Shown in pieces: positions 9,271-17,933 of a stretch of DNA of 64,000 bases. Position 1 is the stretch's first letter. Every line of letters begins with the position of its first letter. The translations under genes and the position numbers were made by a program. Source of the DNA: Aliivibrio finisterrensis (GTDB lineage Bacteria; Pseudomonadota; Gammaproteobacteria; Enterobacterales; Vibrionaceae); assembly GCF_008933155.1 (NCBI RefSeq), contig NZ_WBVP01000001.1, forward strand, positions 62,001 to 126,000, in the 5' to 3' direction. The notes below the pieces were generated by a model. The model was not told where the DNA came from and did no database searches. It saw only the letters and a list, made by a program, of their open reading frames with translations.

Positions 9271-10641
9271 ATGAACAATCAATTAGATGCAAAACCACTT
9301 ATTACCCTACTTGATTATCAATCTACTTCTGTGGTTGATTTATTTTCTGCCATTGAAAGCCAACCTTGGGCAATGCTGTTGCATTCATCAGCCAAAGAAC
9401 ATGTTGATAATCGTTACGATATTTTAGTGGCAGATCCAATAGCGACATTGCAAACCCACCAAGATGTTACTTCTATTAATGTTATAGGAAAGCAGCCAGT
9501 AACCAGTGAAGCCTGCCCTTTTAAACTGCTTGCTCATTATCAAGAACGACTAACGCCCCATTGCCATTCAATAAATGATCTTCCTTTTATTGGCGGAGCG
9601 TTAGGTTACTTCAGTTATGACTTAGGTCGCCGAGTTGAATCTATACCTAGTATTGCTGAGCGAGATATTCCAACCGCTGATATGGCTGTTGGGATCTATG
9701 ACTGGGCTCTAATTGCTGATCATAAAACGTCTACCCTCACTTTAATACAACCACAAGGGAGTAATCGTCTCGATTGGCTACAGCAATTTATAGCGATAAA
9801 AGAAAAGAAAGCTGATTTTAATTTAGTGTCTAAATGGCAATCGAATATGACTCAAGCGGAATATAGCGCTAATTTTGATGCGATTCAGGAGTACCTTAAA
9901 TCAGGAGATTGCTATCAAATTAATCTTGCTCAGCGTTTTCATGCTCAATATCAAGGTTCTGAATGGTTAGCGTATCAAACATTGGCAACCCAAAATGGGG
10001 CACCCTTCTCTGCGTTTATTAGAACCCCTGAACTTACCATCTTATCCGTCTCACCAGAGCGTTTTTTACAGGTAAAAGATCGTAAAATAGAAACAAAGCC
10101 CATTAAAGGTACTCGCCCTCGCTCAAATGATCCGAAATTAGATGATCAAGAAGCAGATATTCTTCGTCATAGCGCTAAAGATCGCTCTGAAAACTTAATG
10201 ATTGTGGATTTATTGCGTAATGATATTGGTCGAGTCTCCAAGCCTGGTTCAGTCAAGGTGCCTAAGTTATTTGATATCGAAAGTTTTCCAGCTGTTCACC
10301 ACCTAGTCAGTACGATTACTGGTCAATTAGGTGATAACTATACTATTAGTGATTTATTGAGTGCTTCTTTCCCTGGCGGATCGATCACCGGAGCACCTAA
10401 AATCCGAGCTATGGAGATTATTGAAGAGCTAGAGCCTCATCGTCGTAACTTATATTGTGGCAGTATTGGTTATATTAGCCGTTGTGGGAATATGGATACG
10501 AGTATTACTATACGAACCTTAATCGCCTACCAAGATACAATATACGCTTCAGCGGGCGGCGGTATTGTTGCCGATAGCCAAACTGAACTAGAATATGAAG
10601 AGACACTCCATAAGTTAAGCAAAATTTTACCCATTTTATAG
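9271..10641 (+). CDS. pabB: Aminodeoxychorismate synthase component I
   Basis: This enzyme converts chorismate with ammonia to 4-amino-4-deoxychorismate in folate synthesis, with PabA supplying ammonia. The 456-residue protein has the anthranilate synthase component I N-terminal region (about 1-150) and the chorismate-binding domain (about 190-450). Diagnostic segments are CYQINLAQRF near residue 214, KPIKGTRPRS near 276, and GGSITGAPKIRAMEIIEELEP near 371. The PIKGTRPR lysine supports PabB rather than TrpE. The ATG at 9271 has a poor ribosome site but fits the family start. The nudL-type gene follows after 16 bases, so the two are probably cotranscribed, an order I recall from other vibrios. 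Confidence 0.93.
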   Translation: MNNQLDAKPLITLLDYQSTSVVDLFSAIESQPWAMLLHSSAKEHVDNRYDILVADPIATLQTHQDVTSINVIGKQPVTSEACPFKLLAHYQERLTPHCHSINDLPFIGGALGYFSYDLGRRVESIPSIAERDIPTADMAVGIYDWALIADHKTSTLTLIQPQGSNRLDWLQQFIAIKEKKADFNLVSKWQSNMTQAEYSANFDAIQEYLKSGDCYQINLAQRFHAQYQGSEWLAYQTLATQNGAPFSAFIRTPELTILSVSPERFLQVKDRKIETKPIKGTRPRSNDPKLDDQEADILRHSAKDRSENLMIVDLLRNDIGRVSKPGSVKVPKLFDIESFPAVHHLVSTITGQLGDNYTISDLLSASFPGGSITGAPKIRAMEIIEELEPHRRNLYCGSIGYISRCGNMDTSITIRTLIAYQDTIYASAGGGIVADSQTELEYEETLHKLSKILPIL

Positions 10642-10657
10642 TTATAAGGATCAGTTT

Positions 10658-11239
10658 ATGGATACGCATTTACTTTCTTATTTGTTACTTCATAAACCAA
10701 TTGATTACAGCTCAAGTTTGCTCTCCCATCCACGACTAACGAACGGCAGTTTTCAGTCTGCTGCTGTTCTTGTCCCTATCGTAAAAAGAGAATCTGGTTT
10801 CAACCTAATTTTAACTCAACGAGCGTCACATTTACGTCATCACCCTAGCCAAATTAGCTTCCCTGGAGGCAAGGTTGAACCCTTCGATTTATCCCTAATT
10901 CATACTGCTATTCGTGAAACAAATGAAGAAATTGGCATTGATCCTGCTCACATAAAACCATTAGCAAAACTTAACACAATACCAACAATATCTGGCTATA
11001 AAGTAACCCCTATCATTGCATTGATTGATGAAAATTATACCACCGCAATCGATTACGGTGAGGTTAGTAGCACATTTGAAGCACCGGTAAATCATCTAAT
11101 TAACCCTAAAAACACCTACAAACACCACATATTTAACAAAAATCATACTTACGATCTGATTTTTATTCCTTTTGAGAAAAAACTCATTTGGGGAGTTACA
11201 GCCGAAATCATTCATTCAATGAATTACATTTCAACTTAG
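10658..11239 (+). CDS. nudL: NUDIX coenzyme A pyrophosphatase
   Basis: This is a 193-residue NUDIX hydrolase of the CoA diphosphatase subgroup (YeaB/NudL), predicted to split CoA or oxidised CoA into 3',5'-ADP and 4'-phosphopantetheine. It carries the subgroup signature LTQRASHLRHHPSQISFPGG (about residues 50-69) directly before the NUDIX box, whose REtnEEIG core is at about 88-95. The first Gly and Glu of the general NUDIX box are replaced, as is normal in this subgroup. It follows pabB closely and is probably cotranscribed. Substrate is inferred from the subgroup motif. Confidence 0.85.
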   Translation: MDTHLLSYLLLHKPIDYSSSLLSHPRLTNGSFQSAAVLVPIVKRESGFNLILTQRASHLRHHPSQISFPGGKVEPFDLSLIHTAIRETNEEIGIDPAHIKPLAKLNTIPTISGYKVTPIIALIDENYTTAIDYGEVSSTFEAPVNHLINPKNTYKHHIFNKNHTYDLIFIPFEKKLIWGVTAEIIHSMNYIST

Positions 11240-11428
11240 AAAAATTAGCATTATTGATAAGTTTTACTAATATCAGATTCACATCTATTGTGATCATTAT
11301 CAATTATTTTCTGTTCTCCGTTCATCTTTTTTCATTTTCCGATCTGCGTCAAAGTTTTTCTCGCCAAAATAACGACAATAGCGCCGTTCCCAAAATTCCT
11401 GTTCCAAAAAATTAAGAGTATAATTATT

Positions 11429-12679
11429 ATGCAAACAACAAATACTGCATCAGTAGGTGCAAAAAAAGCAAAGTGGACTTATAAAGATTTCACTTGGTGT
11501 CTTTCTCTATTCGGTACTGCTGTAGGTGCCGGTGTTTTATTCCTTCCAATTAAGGCTGGCGCTGGTGGTTTTTGGCCTCTAGTTATTCTTGCGTTAATTG
11601 CTGCTCCAATGACTTGGTTTGCACACAAAAGTTTGGCTCGTTTCGTTCTTTCTGCTAAAAATCCAAACGCTGATATTACCGATACGGTAGAAGAGCATTT
11701 TGGTAAAACTGGCGCGAACCTAATCACTTTTGCCTACTTTTTCGCGATTTACCCAATTGTACTTATCTACGGTGTTGGTATTACAAACACAGTAGACTCT
11801 TTCATGGTTAACCAAATGGGCATGGAATCTATTCCACGCTGGTTATTATCAGGTGTTCTTATCACTCTGATGACGTGTGGTGTTGTATTTGGTAAAGAAC
11901 TTATGCTGAAAGCAACTTCTGCAATGGTTTACCCTCTTGTATTCATCTTAATGGCACTTTCTGTATACCTAATTCCTGGTTGGAACACATCAATGATGTC
12001 TGTTTCTCCTGATTGGGGTTCAATGCCTTCTGTTGTTTGGTTAGCAATTCCAATCATTGTTTTCTCTTTCAACCACAGCCCTGTGATTAGCCAGTTCTCT
12101 AAAGAACAGCGTCGTATATACGGTGACGATGCAGTTGCGAAAACTGATATGATCACTGGCGGTGCAGCAATGATGCTAATGAGCTTTGTAATGTTCTTCG
12201 TATTCTCTGTAGTTCTTTCTTTATCTCCAGAGCAACTAGCACAAGCACAAGCACAAAACATCTCTGTTCTTTCTTACCTAGCTAACGTTCATGAATCTCC
12301 AATGATTTCTATCATGGGCCCAATCGTTGCTTTTGCTGCGATTACTTCAAGCTACTTCGGTCACTTCCTTGGTGCTCATGAAGGTCTTGTTGGTCTAGCT
12401 AAGTCTCGTTCAAAAGCACCTGTTGCTAAGCTTGAGAAATTCTCTCTTATCTTCATCGTTGTTACTACATGGATCGTTTCTATCATCAACCCAAGTATCT
12501 TAGGTATGATTGAAACTATGGGTGCGCCAATGATTGCCGCTATCCTATTCCTTATGCCTGTATTCGCAATGCGTAAAGTTCCTGCAATGGCTAAGTACAA
12601 AACTTCAGCACCTGTGCAAATCTTTACAGCATTATGTGGTGTTGCAGCGATTACTTCTGTAATCTACGGCGCTCTTTAA
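11429..12679 (+). CDS. sdaC: Serine/threonine HAAAP transporter (SdaC type)
   Basis: This is an inner-membrane proton symporter of the hydroxy/aromatic amino acid permease family, 416 residues with about eleven hydrophobic segments. The N-terminal glycine-rich FGTAVGAGVLFLPIKAGAGG (about 28-47) and FSFNHSPVISQFSKEQRR (about 212-229) are hallmarks of the serine/threonine branch rather than the TyrP branch. It is followed by the serine deaminase gene sdaA, so the pair imports serine and turns it into pyruvate. A GC-rich hairpin lies between them. Codon use is biased toward codons of highly expressed genes compared with neighbours, suggesting strong expression. Confidence 0.9.
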   Translation: MQTTNTASVGAKKAKWTYKDFTWCLSLFGTAVGAGVLFLPIKAGAGGFWPLVILALIAAPMTWFAHKSLARFVLSAKNPNADITDTVEEHFGKTGANLITFAYFFAIYPIVLIYGVGITNTVDSFMVNQMGMESIPRWLLSGVLITLMTCGVVFGKELMLKATSAMVYPLVFILMALSVYLIPGWNTSMMSVSPDWGSMPSVVWLAIPIIVFSFNHSPVISQFSKEQRRIYGDDAVAKTDMITGGAAMMLMSFVMFFVFSVVLSLSPEQLAQAQAQNISVLSYLANVHESPMISIMGPIVAFAAITSSYFGHFLGAHEGLVGLAKSRSKAPVAKLEKFSLIFIVVTTWIVSIINPSILGMIETMGAPMIAAILFLMPVFAMRKVPAMAKYKTSAPVQIFTALCGVAAITSVIYGAL

Positions 12680-12734
12680 TAACTAGTTTATAAATCCTTA
12701 TAAGCATTAGTTACACGAAGTTAATAATAATGAT

Positions 12735-12764
12735 AATAAAGCCCCCTCTTTTGGGGGCTTATTC
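12735..12764 (+). terminator. Hairpin between sdaC and sdaA
   Basis: AAGCCCCC and GGGGGCTT form a strong stem, but the T run after it is broken (TTATTC) and the sdaA ribosome site GAGG follows at once. It may be a partial terminator that lowers sdaA expression or an end-protecting hairpin. Confidence 0.65.
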
Positions 12765-12775
12765 GAGGTAATAAC

Positions 12776-14137
12776 ATGATTAGTGTTTTTGATATCTACA
12801 AAATCGGAGTTGGTCCTTCTAGCTCCCACACCGTTGGTCCAATGAAAGCTGGTAAAGAGTTTATCGACGATTTACGTGGCATGGGCAAACTGCGTGATAT
12901 CACTAAAATCACTGTTGATGTTTACGGTTCATTATCACTGACAGGGAAAGGTCACCATACTGATATCGCTATCATTATGGGTCTGGCAGGTAACACGCCA
13001 GAACACGTAGATATTGACTCTATTCCGGGCTTCATCGCTCGTGTTGAAGAAACAGAGCGCTTACCTGTTGGCATGCACTGCCATACGGTAGAATTTCCAA
13101 AAGAAGGTGGAATGAATTTCCACACAACTAACTTATCACTTCACGAAAATGGTATGCAAATCCATGCGTGGGTTGATGGCGACGTTGTTTACTCTAAAAC
13201 ATACTACTCTATCGGTGGTGGTTTTATTGTTGATGAAGAAAACTTTGGTAAAGAAGTTGAATCATCAATCCAAGTTCCTTACGCATTTAATTATGCCTCT
13301 GAATTAGTTGATTTATGTAAAGAGAATGGACTATCTATTAGTACATTAGTAATGAAGAACGAACACGCTATTCTTGCAGAAGATGAAGTTCGTACTTACT
13401 TTGCAAAAATCTGGAAAACCATGCGTGATTGTATGGAAAAAGGCATGAACACTGAAGGTATCCTACCTGGACCTCTACGTGTTCCTCGTCGTGCAGCTGC
13501 ACTTCGCCAGCAACTACTGACTTCTGAAAAGACGTCGAAAGATCCAATGGAAGTAGTTGATTGGGTCAACATGTATGCATTTGCCGTAAACGAAGAGAAT
13601 GCTGCAGGTGGCCGTGTTGTTACTGCTCCAACAAATGGCGCATGTGGCATCATCCCTGCTGTTTTAGCTTACTATGATAAGTTCATCCAAACAGTAACAG
13701 AGAAAGATTACATCCGTTACTTTGCAGCTTCTGGTGCGATTGGTGGCCTTTACAAGAAGAATGCGTCAATCTCTGGTGCTGAGGTCGGCTGTCAAGGTGA
13801 AGTTGGCGTTGCCTGTTCTATGGCTGCAGCTGGTCTTGCTGAACTTATGGGTGGTAGCCCTGAGCAAGTATGTATGGCCGCTGAAATTGCAATGGAACAT
13901 AACCTTGGTTTAACTTGTGACCCTGTTGCTGGCCAAGTTCAAGTTCCTTGCATCGAGCGTAATGGTATTGCTGCTGTTAAGGCAATCAACGCGACACGTA
14001 TGGCACTTCGCCGTTCATCTGCTCCTCGTGTTTCACTTGATAAAGTTATCGAAACAATGCTTGAAACAGGTAAAGACATGAACGCTAAATACCGTGAGAC
14101 TTCTCAAGGTGGCTTAGCGATTAAAGTTATCTGTTAA
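12776..14137 (+). CDS. sdaA: L-serine ammonia-lyase (serine deaminase)
   Basis: This cytoplasmic [4Fe-4S] enzyme deaminates L-serine to pyruvate and ammonia. The single 453-residue chain has the N-terminal beta domain (KIGVGPSSSHTVGPMKAG, about residues 9-26) and the C-terminal alpha catalytic domain. The latter contains TAPTNGACGIIPAV (about 282-295), GCQGEVGVACSMAAAG (about 337-352) and LTCDPVAGQVQVPC (about 379-392), which provide the cluster cysteines. It is cotranscribed with or closely follows the SdaC transporter and ends in a clear terminator. The ATG at 12776 has a GAGG ribosome site. Codon use is strongly biased, like sdaC. Confidence 0.95.
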   Translation: MISVFDIYKIGVGPSSSHTVGPMKAGKEFIDDLRGMGKLRDITKITVDVYGSLSLTGKGHHTDIAIIMGLAGNTPEHVDIDSIPGFIARVEETERLPVGMHCHTVEFPKEGGMNFHTTNLSLHENGMQIHAWVDGDVVYSKTYYSIGGGFIVDEENFGKEVESSIQVPYAFNYASELVDLCKENGLSISTLVMKNEHAILAEDEVRTYFAKIWKTMRDCMEKGMNTEGILPGPLRVPRRAAALRQQLLTSEKTSKDPMEVVDWVNMYAFAVNEENAAGGRVVTAPTNGACGIIPAVLAYYDKFIQTVTEKDYIRYFAASGAIGGLYKKNASISGAEVGCQGEVGVACSMAAAGLAELMGGSPEQVCMAAEIAMEHNLGLTCDPVAGQVQVPCIERNGIAAVKAINATRMALRRSSAPRVSLDKVIETMLETGKDMNAKYRETSQGGLAIKVIC

Positions 14138-14167
14138 CCACAACAGACTTTGCTTAAAGCAATAATA

Positions 14168-14190
14168 AGGGCGTATATCGCCCTCTTTTT
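14168..14190 (+). terminator. Terminator after sdaA
   Basis: AGGGCG and CGCCCT form the stem with a 5-base loop, followed by CTTTTT. Confidence 0.8.
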
Positions 14191-14324
14191 ATTTCTCCCC
14201 ATTCCATTTATATCTTCTATACTAAATATATGCATCAATTTGATGAATAAACCACCCTTGCTATTAACAAATGAATCAGTTACTGCAATAATGCAGTAAT
14301 GCAAATAATTAGTACATTTCAATT

Positions 14325-14873
14325 ATGAATAAGAAAAAACATACTCTTTCACCAAGAGCTCAAAAATTGAGAGCTGAATGGAAAGGAATGGAAAGTGAAC
14401 ATCGTTTCATTTCACACTCATTTAATTGCGTTAAAATCCATATTCATACACCTGATGACGGTATGTATAACCGCTCTGTTGGTTGCCTAAAAGAAGGCCG
14501 AGAAAAAGCCTTAAAAGAAGCCATTAAGCAACGAAATAAAGTCGGTAAAGAATTATGGGGAAATTGTTGGAACATGGTTCTTAACTACCCTAGCCTGTTT
14601 GAGCGCTTACCTCACAGCTTAGAGCCTGATATCATCACGAAAAAACGCACCTTACTTTCTGGTGAAGTACGCACAACAGATTACTATATCGTTCGTTGGA
14701 AAGAGATCGTTGATGGTGAATATAAGCCAAAGAGCCGTTTATTTTCTCATGGCAACGGCAACGACAAATTAAGCGCTTACAGTAAAGCAAAGAAAGTCAT
14801 GCTTGATGTAAATAAAGACTTCATTCCCGTACTAAAAAAAATGGGTCGCTTTAATATCGTTAAAGTACTTTAA
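14325..14873 (+). CDS. Unknown basic 182-aa protein with AP2-like segments
   Basis: I do not recognise a named family. The protein is rich in Lys and Arg, has no signal peptide or membrane segment, and is probably cytoplasmic. Two stretches resemble the strand-plus-helix pattern of AP2-type DNA-binding domains: SVGCLKEGREKALKEAIKQR (about residues 51-70), and a second at about 138-160 that ends in SAYSKAKKVMLD. Aromatic residues WKGME and WGNCWNM lie around the first. The ATG follows a 187-base gap after sdaA, and a bidirectional hairpin separates it from the convergent DUF2799 gene, so it is a single-gene unit. Similar proteins in vibrios are sometimes labelled as iron-citrate transport proteins; nothing here supports that label. 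Confidence 0.75.
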   Translation: MNKKKHTLSPRAQKLRAEWKGMESEHRFISHSFNCVKIHIHTPDDGMYNRSVGCLKEGREKALKEAIKQRNKVGKELWGNCWNMVLNYPSLFERLPHSLEPDIITKKRTLLSGEVRTTDYYIVRWKEIVDGEYKPKSRLFSHGNGNDKLSAYSKAKKVMLDVNKDFIPVLKKMGRFNIVKVL

Positions 14874-14933
14874 TAGTAATGTAATTAATTAGATGGCTTA
14901 TTTATTAGAATTGATATAATTATCAATGAATAC

Positions 14934-14963
14934 AAAAATGGCAGTAAGAAATACTGCCATTTT
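14934..14963. terminator. Bidirectional terminator between convergent genes
   Basis: AAAAATGGCAGTA and TACTGCCATTTT form a long stem with A/T runs on both sides, serving both the unknown + strand gene and the DUF2799 lipoprotein gene. Confidence 0.85.
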
Positions 14964-14981
14964 ATAATTGATATATTAAGA

Positions 14982-15344
14982 TTACATTCCACCAGCAGTT
15001 GAATACATCCCATTAACATAGTCTTGGCGGAAAAAAGGGTCTATCCGATCACAGATACCATTGTACTGCTTCCCTACTACACCTAGCATATAAGCACTTT
15101 GGTCGCAGTATTCTTCCTGACCTTTTGTATAACCATCTAAATAAGCTTGATAATTCTCTTCGCTTACCGCGTTACCTTCCGACAATTTAACTAATTTGGT
15201 TTCTGATTGGGCAATCCAACCTTTCATTGCTCTGTCATAACCAAAGGCTTGCCAATCACTTTCTACATTTGAGGTTGGTGGTGGTGTCGTTGAACATGCA
15301 GCTAAAAGTAAAACAGTAAAAAGAACCGTTAAATATTTCATCAT
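14982..15344 (-). CDS. DUF2799 lipoprotein
   Basis: This 120-residue protein has a signal peptide with lipobox LLAAC (Cys near residue 17), so it is expected to be a lipid-anchored envelope protein. The mature part has the DUF2799 pattern: WQAFGYDRAMKGWIAQ, YQAYLDGYTKGQEEYC and SAYMLGVVGKQY, then a C-terminal FFRQDYVNGMY. The function of the family is not established. A related but damaged copy lies at 7191-7478. It is followed downstream by a terminator and preceded by the tandem permease genes in the same direction, with about 65 bases between. Confidence 0.82.
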   Translation of the reverse strand: MMKYLTVLFTVLLLAACSTTPPPTSNVESDWQAFGYDRAMKGWIAQSETKLVKLSEGNAVSEENYQAYLDGYTKGQEEYCDQSAYMLGVVGKQYNGICDRIDPFFRQDYVNGMYSTAGGM

Positions 15345-15408
15345 TCTGACCCTCTACAATAAACACATTATCTATTACGTTAAGTGTATCAGGTCAGATC
15401 ATTAATAT

Positions 15409-16578
15409 TTATAAAACTTGGCTAACCAATAGTAAAAAACCAAATAATAAGGTTAACCCCAGCGCTACATGACCACCTTCAGCTTCATAAATATGAGCTG
15501 AAGTTTCATTGTCATTGTCTTTTTTCTTTCTCAGCGAAACCACCATTGCTAATGGAATAAAAATAGCGAGGAATACTAAGATAACACCGGCATAACCTAA
15601 TACAGATAAGAACTGATCCGCAGCTAGACTCGCACCCAATAAAGGTAATACAAAAGTACACACATAAGTCACTACCTTATTGTGTGAAATCATGTCTTTA
15701 TTTTGATTATAAAGTGCCATTGCCACACCCAAAAACGATGTTAGCAGAGCCAGAGAAGTAAAGATCGAAAGAATGATTTCAATGTATTCATTTTTTGCGC
15801 TAAAGGTTTGAATCAAATCTGAAATATTAGAAAAATGCGTGATATCGTCTGCATTCAAATTACCCACAACCGCATAAAGCCATACTAAATAACAAATTAG
15901 AGGAATAATAGAACCAAGAATGATCATATTTCTTAGTTGCTGACGACTTGCTTCCTTGTTGTAGGCAACTAACGATGGAATAACAGGCATTGAAGCAAAG
16001 CTGGTAAACAGAATCGTACTTGTGCCAAATAGCATTCCTTTATCCGTATTTGTTACTTGTGTTAAGTTATCAACAGATATCCCTGGGACCAAAATAATCA
16101 AGGTAATCGCCAACATTGATATCATAAATAGGAATAAAACGCGGTTAAGCTTATCTATAATTTGAGTCCCACATACCACAAACATACTTGCGACAAGTGT
16201 AAATCCGATTTGCGCTACTTCTATACTCATCTCAATATCAAATATGGCAAGTATGCGCTTTAAAAGATCTGCCGCCCCTAAAATATAAGCAATAAGCATA
16301 CAAATAAGCAGCAAATAAAATAGAGCATTAGTGATCACTTGACCACCCTTACCTAGCGTTCTGTTGGCAACGGTATTGATACCAAAAGCCAACTCAGTCT
16401 TTGAGCATGCCTCTGTTAAAAGTAAAGCCGAATATGTCGTACCGGCACAAATGACTAGCATCAATAATGTGCTATAAAAAAGACCAAACTGCGCCAATAC
16501 CATAGGAATAGCTAACATTCCAGCGCCAAGAGCAGTACCTGAAAGGATTAATGCACTGCCAAATAATTTAAAATTCAT
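15409..16578 (-). CDS. tyrP: TyrP-like aromatic amino-acid permease, second copy
   Basis: This is an inner-membrane HAAAP-family symporter, 389 residues with about eleven hydrophobic segments, predicted to import tyrosine or a related aromatic amino acid. The N-terminal SGTALGAGMLAIPMVLAQFG (about residues 13-32) is the substrate-region signature of the TyrP/Mtr/TnaB branch. It closely matches the upstream gene at 16667-17821 along its whole length and is clearly its tandem duplicate. The sequences diverge most in the periplasmic loops, including a cysteine-containing EACSK loop, and in the C-terminal tail, where a KKKDNDNETSAH insert is unique to this copy. An 88-base gap with a hairpin separates the two. 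Substrate specificity between Tyr, Phe and Trp cannot be settled from sequence. Confidence 0.85.
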   Translation of the reverse strand: MNFKLFGSALILSGTALGAGMLAIPMVLAQFGLFYSTLLMLVICAGTTYSALLLTEACSKTELAFGINTVANRTLGKGGQVITNALFYLLLICMLIAYILGAADLLKRILAIFDIEMSIEVAQIGFTLVASMFVVCGTQIIDKLNRVLFLFMISMLAITLIILVPGISVDNLTQVTNTDKGMLFGTSTILFTSFASMPVIPSLVAYNKEASRQQLRNMIILGSIIPLICYLVWLYAVVGNLNADDITHFSNISDLIQTFSAKNEYIEIILSIFTSLALLTSFLGVAMALYNQNKDMISHNKVVTYVCTFVLPLLGASLAADQFLSVLGYAGVILVFLAIFIPLAMVVSLRKKKDNDNETSAHIYEAEGGHVALGLTLLFGFLLLVSQVL

Positions 16579-16626
16579 TGTGTATTCTTATTTCGTGAAA
16601 ATGATTACTCATAAAGAGTAAAAGCA

Positions 16627-16653
16627 TGTGCTCTACCAGTAGCATAGAGCACA
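16627..16653 (-). terminator. Hairpin between the tandem permease genes
   Basis: TGTGCTCTA and TAGAGCACA make a perfect 9-bp stem with a 9-base loop. On the minus strand it is followed by a weak TGCTTTTAC tract, so it could be a partial terminator or a processing/stabilising hairpin that sets the ratio of the two permeases. Confidence 0.5.
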
Positions 16654-16666
16654 AATATATTAGTGA

Positions 16667-17821
16667 CTAAATAACTTGAGAAACCAATAAAAAAGTACCA
16701 AAAACAAAAGAGAAGATAAGCATTGCAACTCCTCCTTCAGCTAAATAGCCTTTCGTCTGAGTTTCAACTTTTCGAAGTTGAACAACCATAGCAAGTGGAA
16801 CAAATACCGCTAAGAAAACCAAAATAATCCCAGCGTAGCTTAAAACAGATAAGAACTGATCCGCGGCATAAACTGCACCAAGTAACGGCAGAATAAAGCT
16901 GATCACATAAGTTACTGCTTTATTTTGCTTAAACGTATCTTCATTTTGAGTAAACAACGCCATTGCAACACCTAAAAATGACGTCAAGAGCGCAAGTCCA
17001 GTAAAGCTAGATAACACAAGATTAATAAAAGCATGCTCTGCACTAAATACTGAGATCAACTCTGATACATTTGAAAAGTGAGTAATTTGTTCAGGTGTTA
17101 GGTTACCTACCACTGCATATAACCATACTAAATAACATACCAATGGAATTGCAGAGCCAATGATCACCATATTTCTTAATTGCTTTGGCGTTGCTTCATG
17201 GTTATAGGAAACCAAAGATGGGATTACAACCATAAAGCCAAAACTGGTAAAGATAATCGCACTGGTTTGAACTAATTCAATGCCATTTGAATTTGATACT
17301 TGAAGGAGATTATCTAATTCGATCCCCGGAACCAAAAATACAAGAGTCAGCAACAGCATGAATAGCATTACAGCAAAAAGTACACGGTTTAACTTATCAA
17401 TTACTGCAGTTCCAGAAGCAACAATCACACCTGAAACCAAGGTAAATGCAATTTGGCTTTGCACTAAGGATAAATTCAATCCAACATTTCGAAGTAATTT
17501 ATTGAGTAAATCTCCAGCGCCTAAAATGTAAGCCATCAGAAGACAAATAAGTAAAGCATACAACAAACCATTCGTGACTAGTTGCCCTCCTTTACCTAAA
17601 CTTTTGCGAGCGATGGTGTTCATACCTAAACCACCACCCACATTAATACTTGCTTCTAGCAGCAATAAAGCGGCATAAGTCGTTCCTACAAAGATCAATA
17701 ACATCAATGCAGTACCCCAAACCAGGCCAAATTGAGCCAATACCATTGGGATTGCCAGCATACCAGCGCCTAGCGCAGTACCTGAAATAATAAGTGAGCT
17801 TCCGATTAATTTTAAATTCAT
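16667..17821 (-). CDS. tyrP: TyrP-like aromatic amino-acid permease, first copy
   Basis: This is a 384-residue HAAAP-family inner-membrane permease with about eleven hydrophobic segments and the same SGTALGAGMLAIPMVLAQFG signature as its neighbour. It is the promoter-proximal copy of the duplicated pair. The start ATG at 17821 has the ribosome site AAGGAAT and matches the start of the duplicate. Its 5' region is unusual: a 54-codon reading frame very rich in Phe and Tyr ends 112 bases before this ATG, which suggests control by aromatic amino-acid supply. TnaB and Mtr are alternatives, but no tryptophanase gene is nearby. Confidence 0.87.
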   Translation of the reverse strand: MNLKLIGSSLIISGTALGAGMLAIPMVLAQFGLVWGTALMLLIFVGTTYAALLLLEASINVGGGLGMNTIARKSLGKGGQLVTNGLLYALLICLLMAYILGAGDLLNKLLRNVGLNLSLVQSQIAFTLVSGVIVASGTAVIDKLNRVLFAVMLFMLLLTLVFLVPGIELDNLLQVSNSNGIELVQTSAIIFTSFGFMVVIPSLVSYNHEATPKQLRNMVIIGSAIPLVCYLVWLYAVVGNLTPEQITHFSNVSELISVFSAEHAFINLVLSSFTGLALLTSFLGVAMALFTQNEDTFKQNKAVTYVISFILPLLGAVYAADQFLSVLSYAGIILVFLAVFVPLAMVVQLRKVETQTKGYLAEGGVAMLIFSFVFGTFLLVSQVI

Positions 17822-17933
17822 TGTTATTCCTTCGTTCTATATTCGAGTTTGAGCTTTAGTTTTATTTTTTGTCAAATTCAACGCGCAAAAAGCCATCCAC
17901 AAAGATAACGCGGTTGAAATTAGAGCTTATTAA

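Noticed and set aside
11188-11415. 75-codon frame overlapping the end of nudL
   Set aside because: It overlaps the real gene and then runs through promoter-like bases before sdaC; composition and position fit a chance frame.
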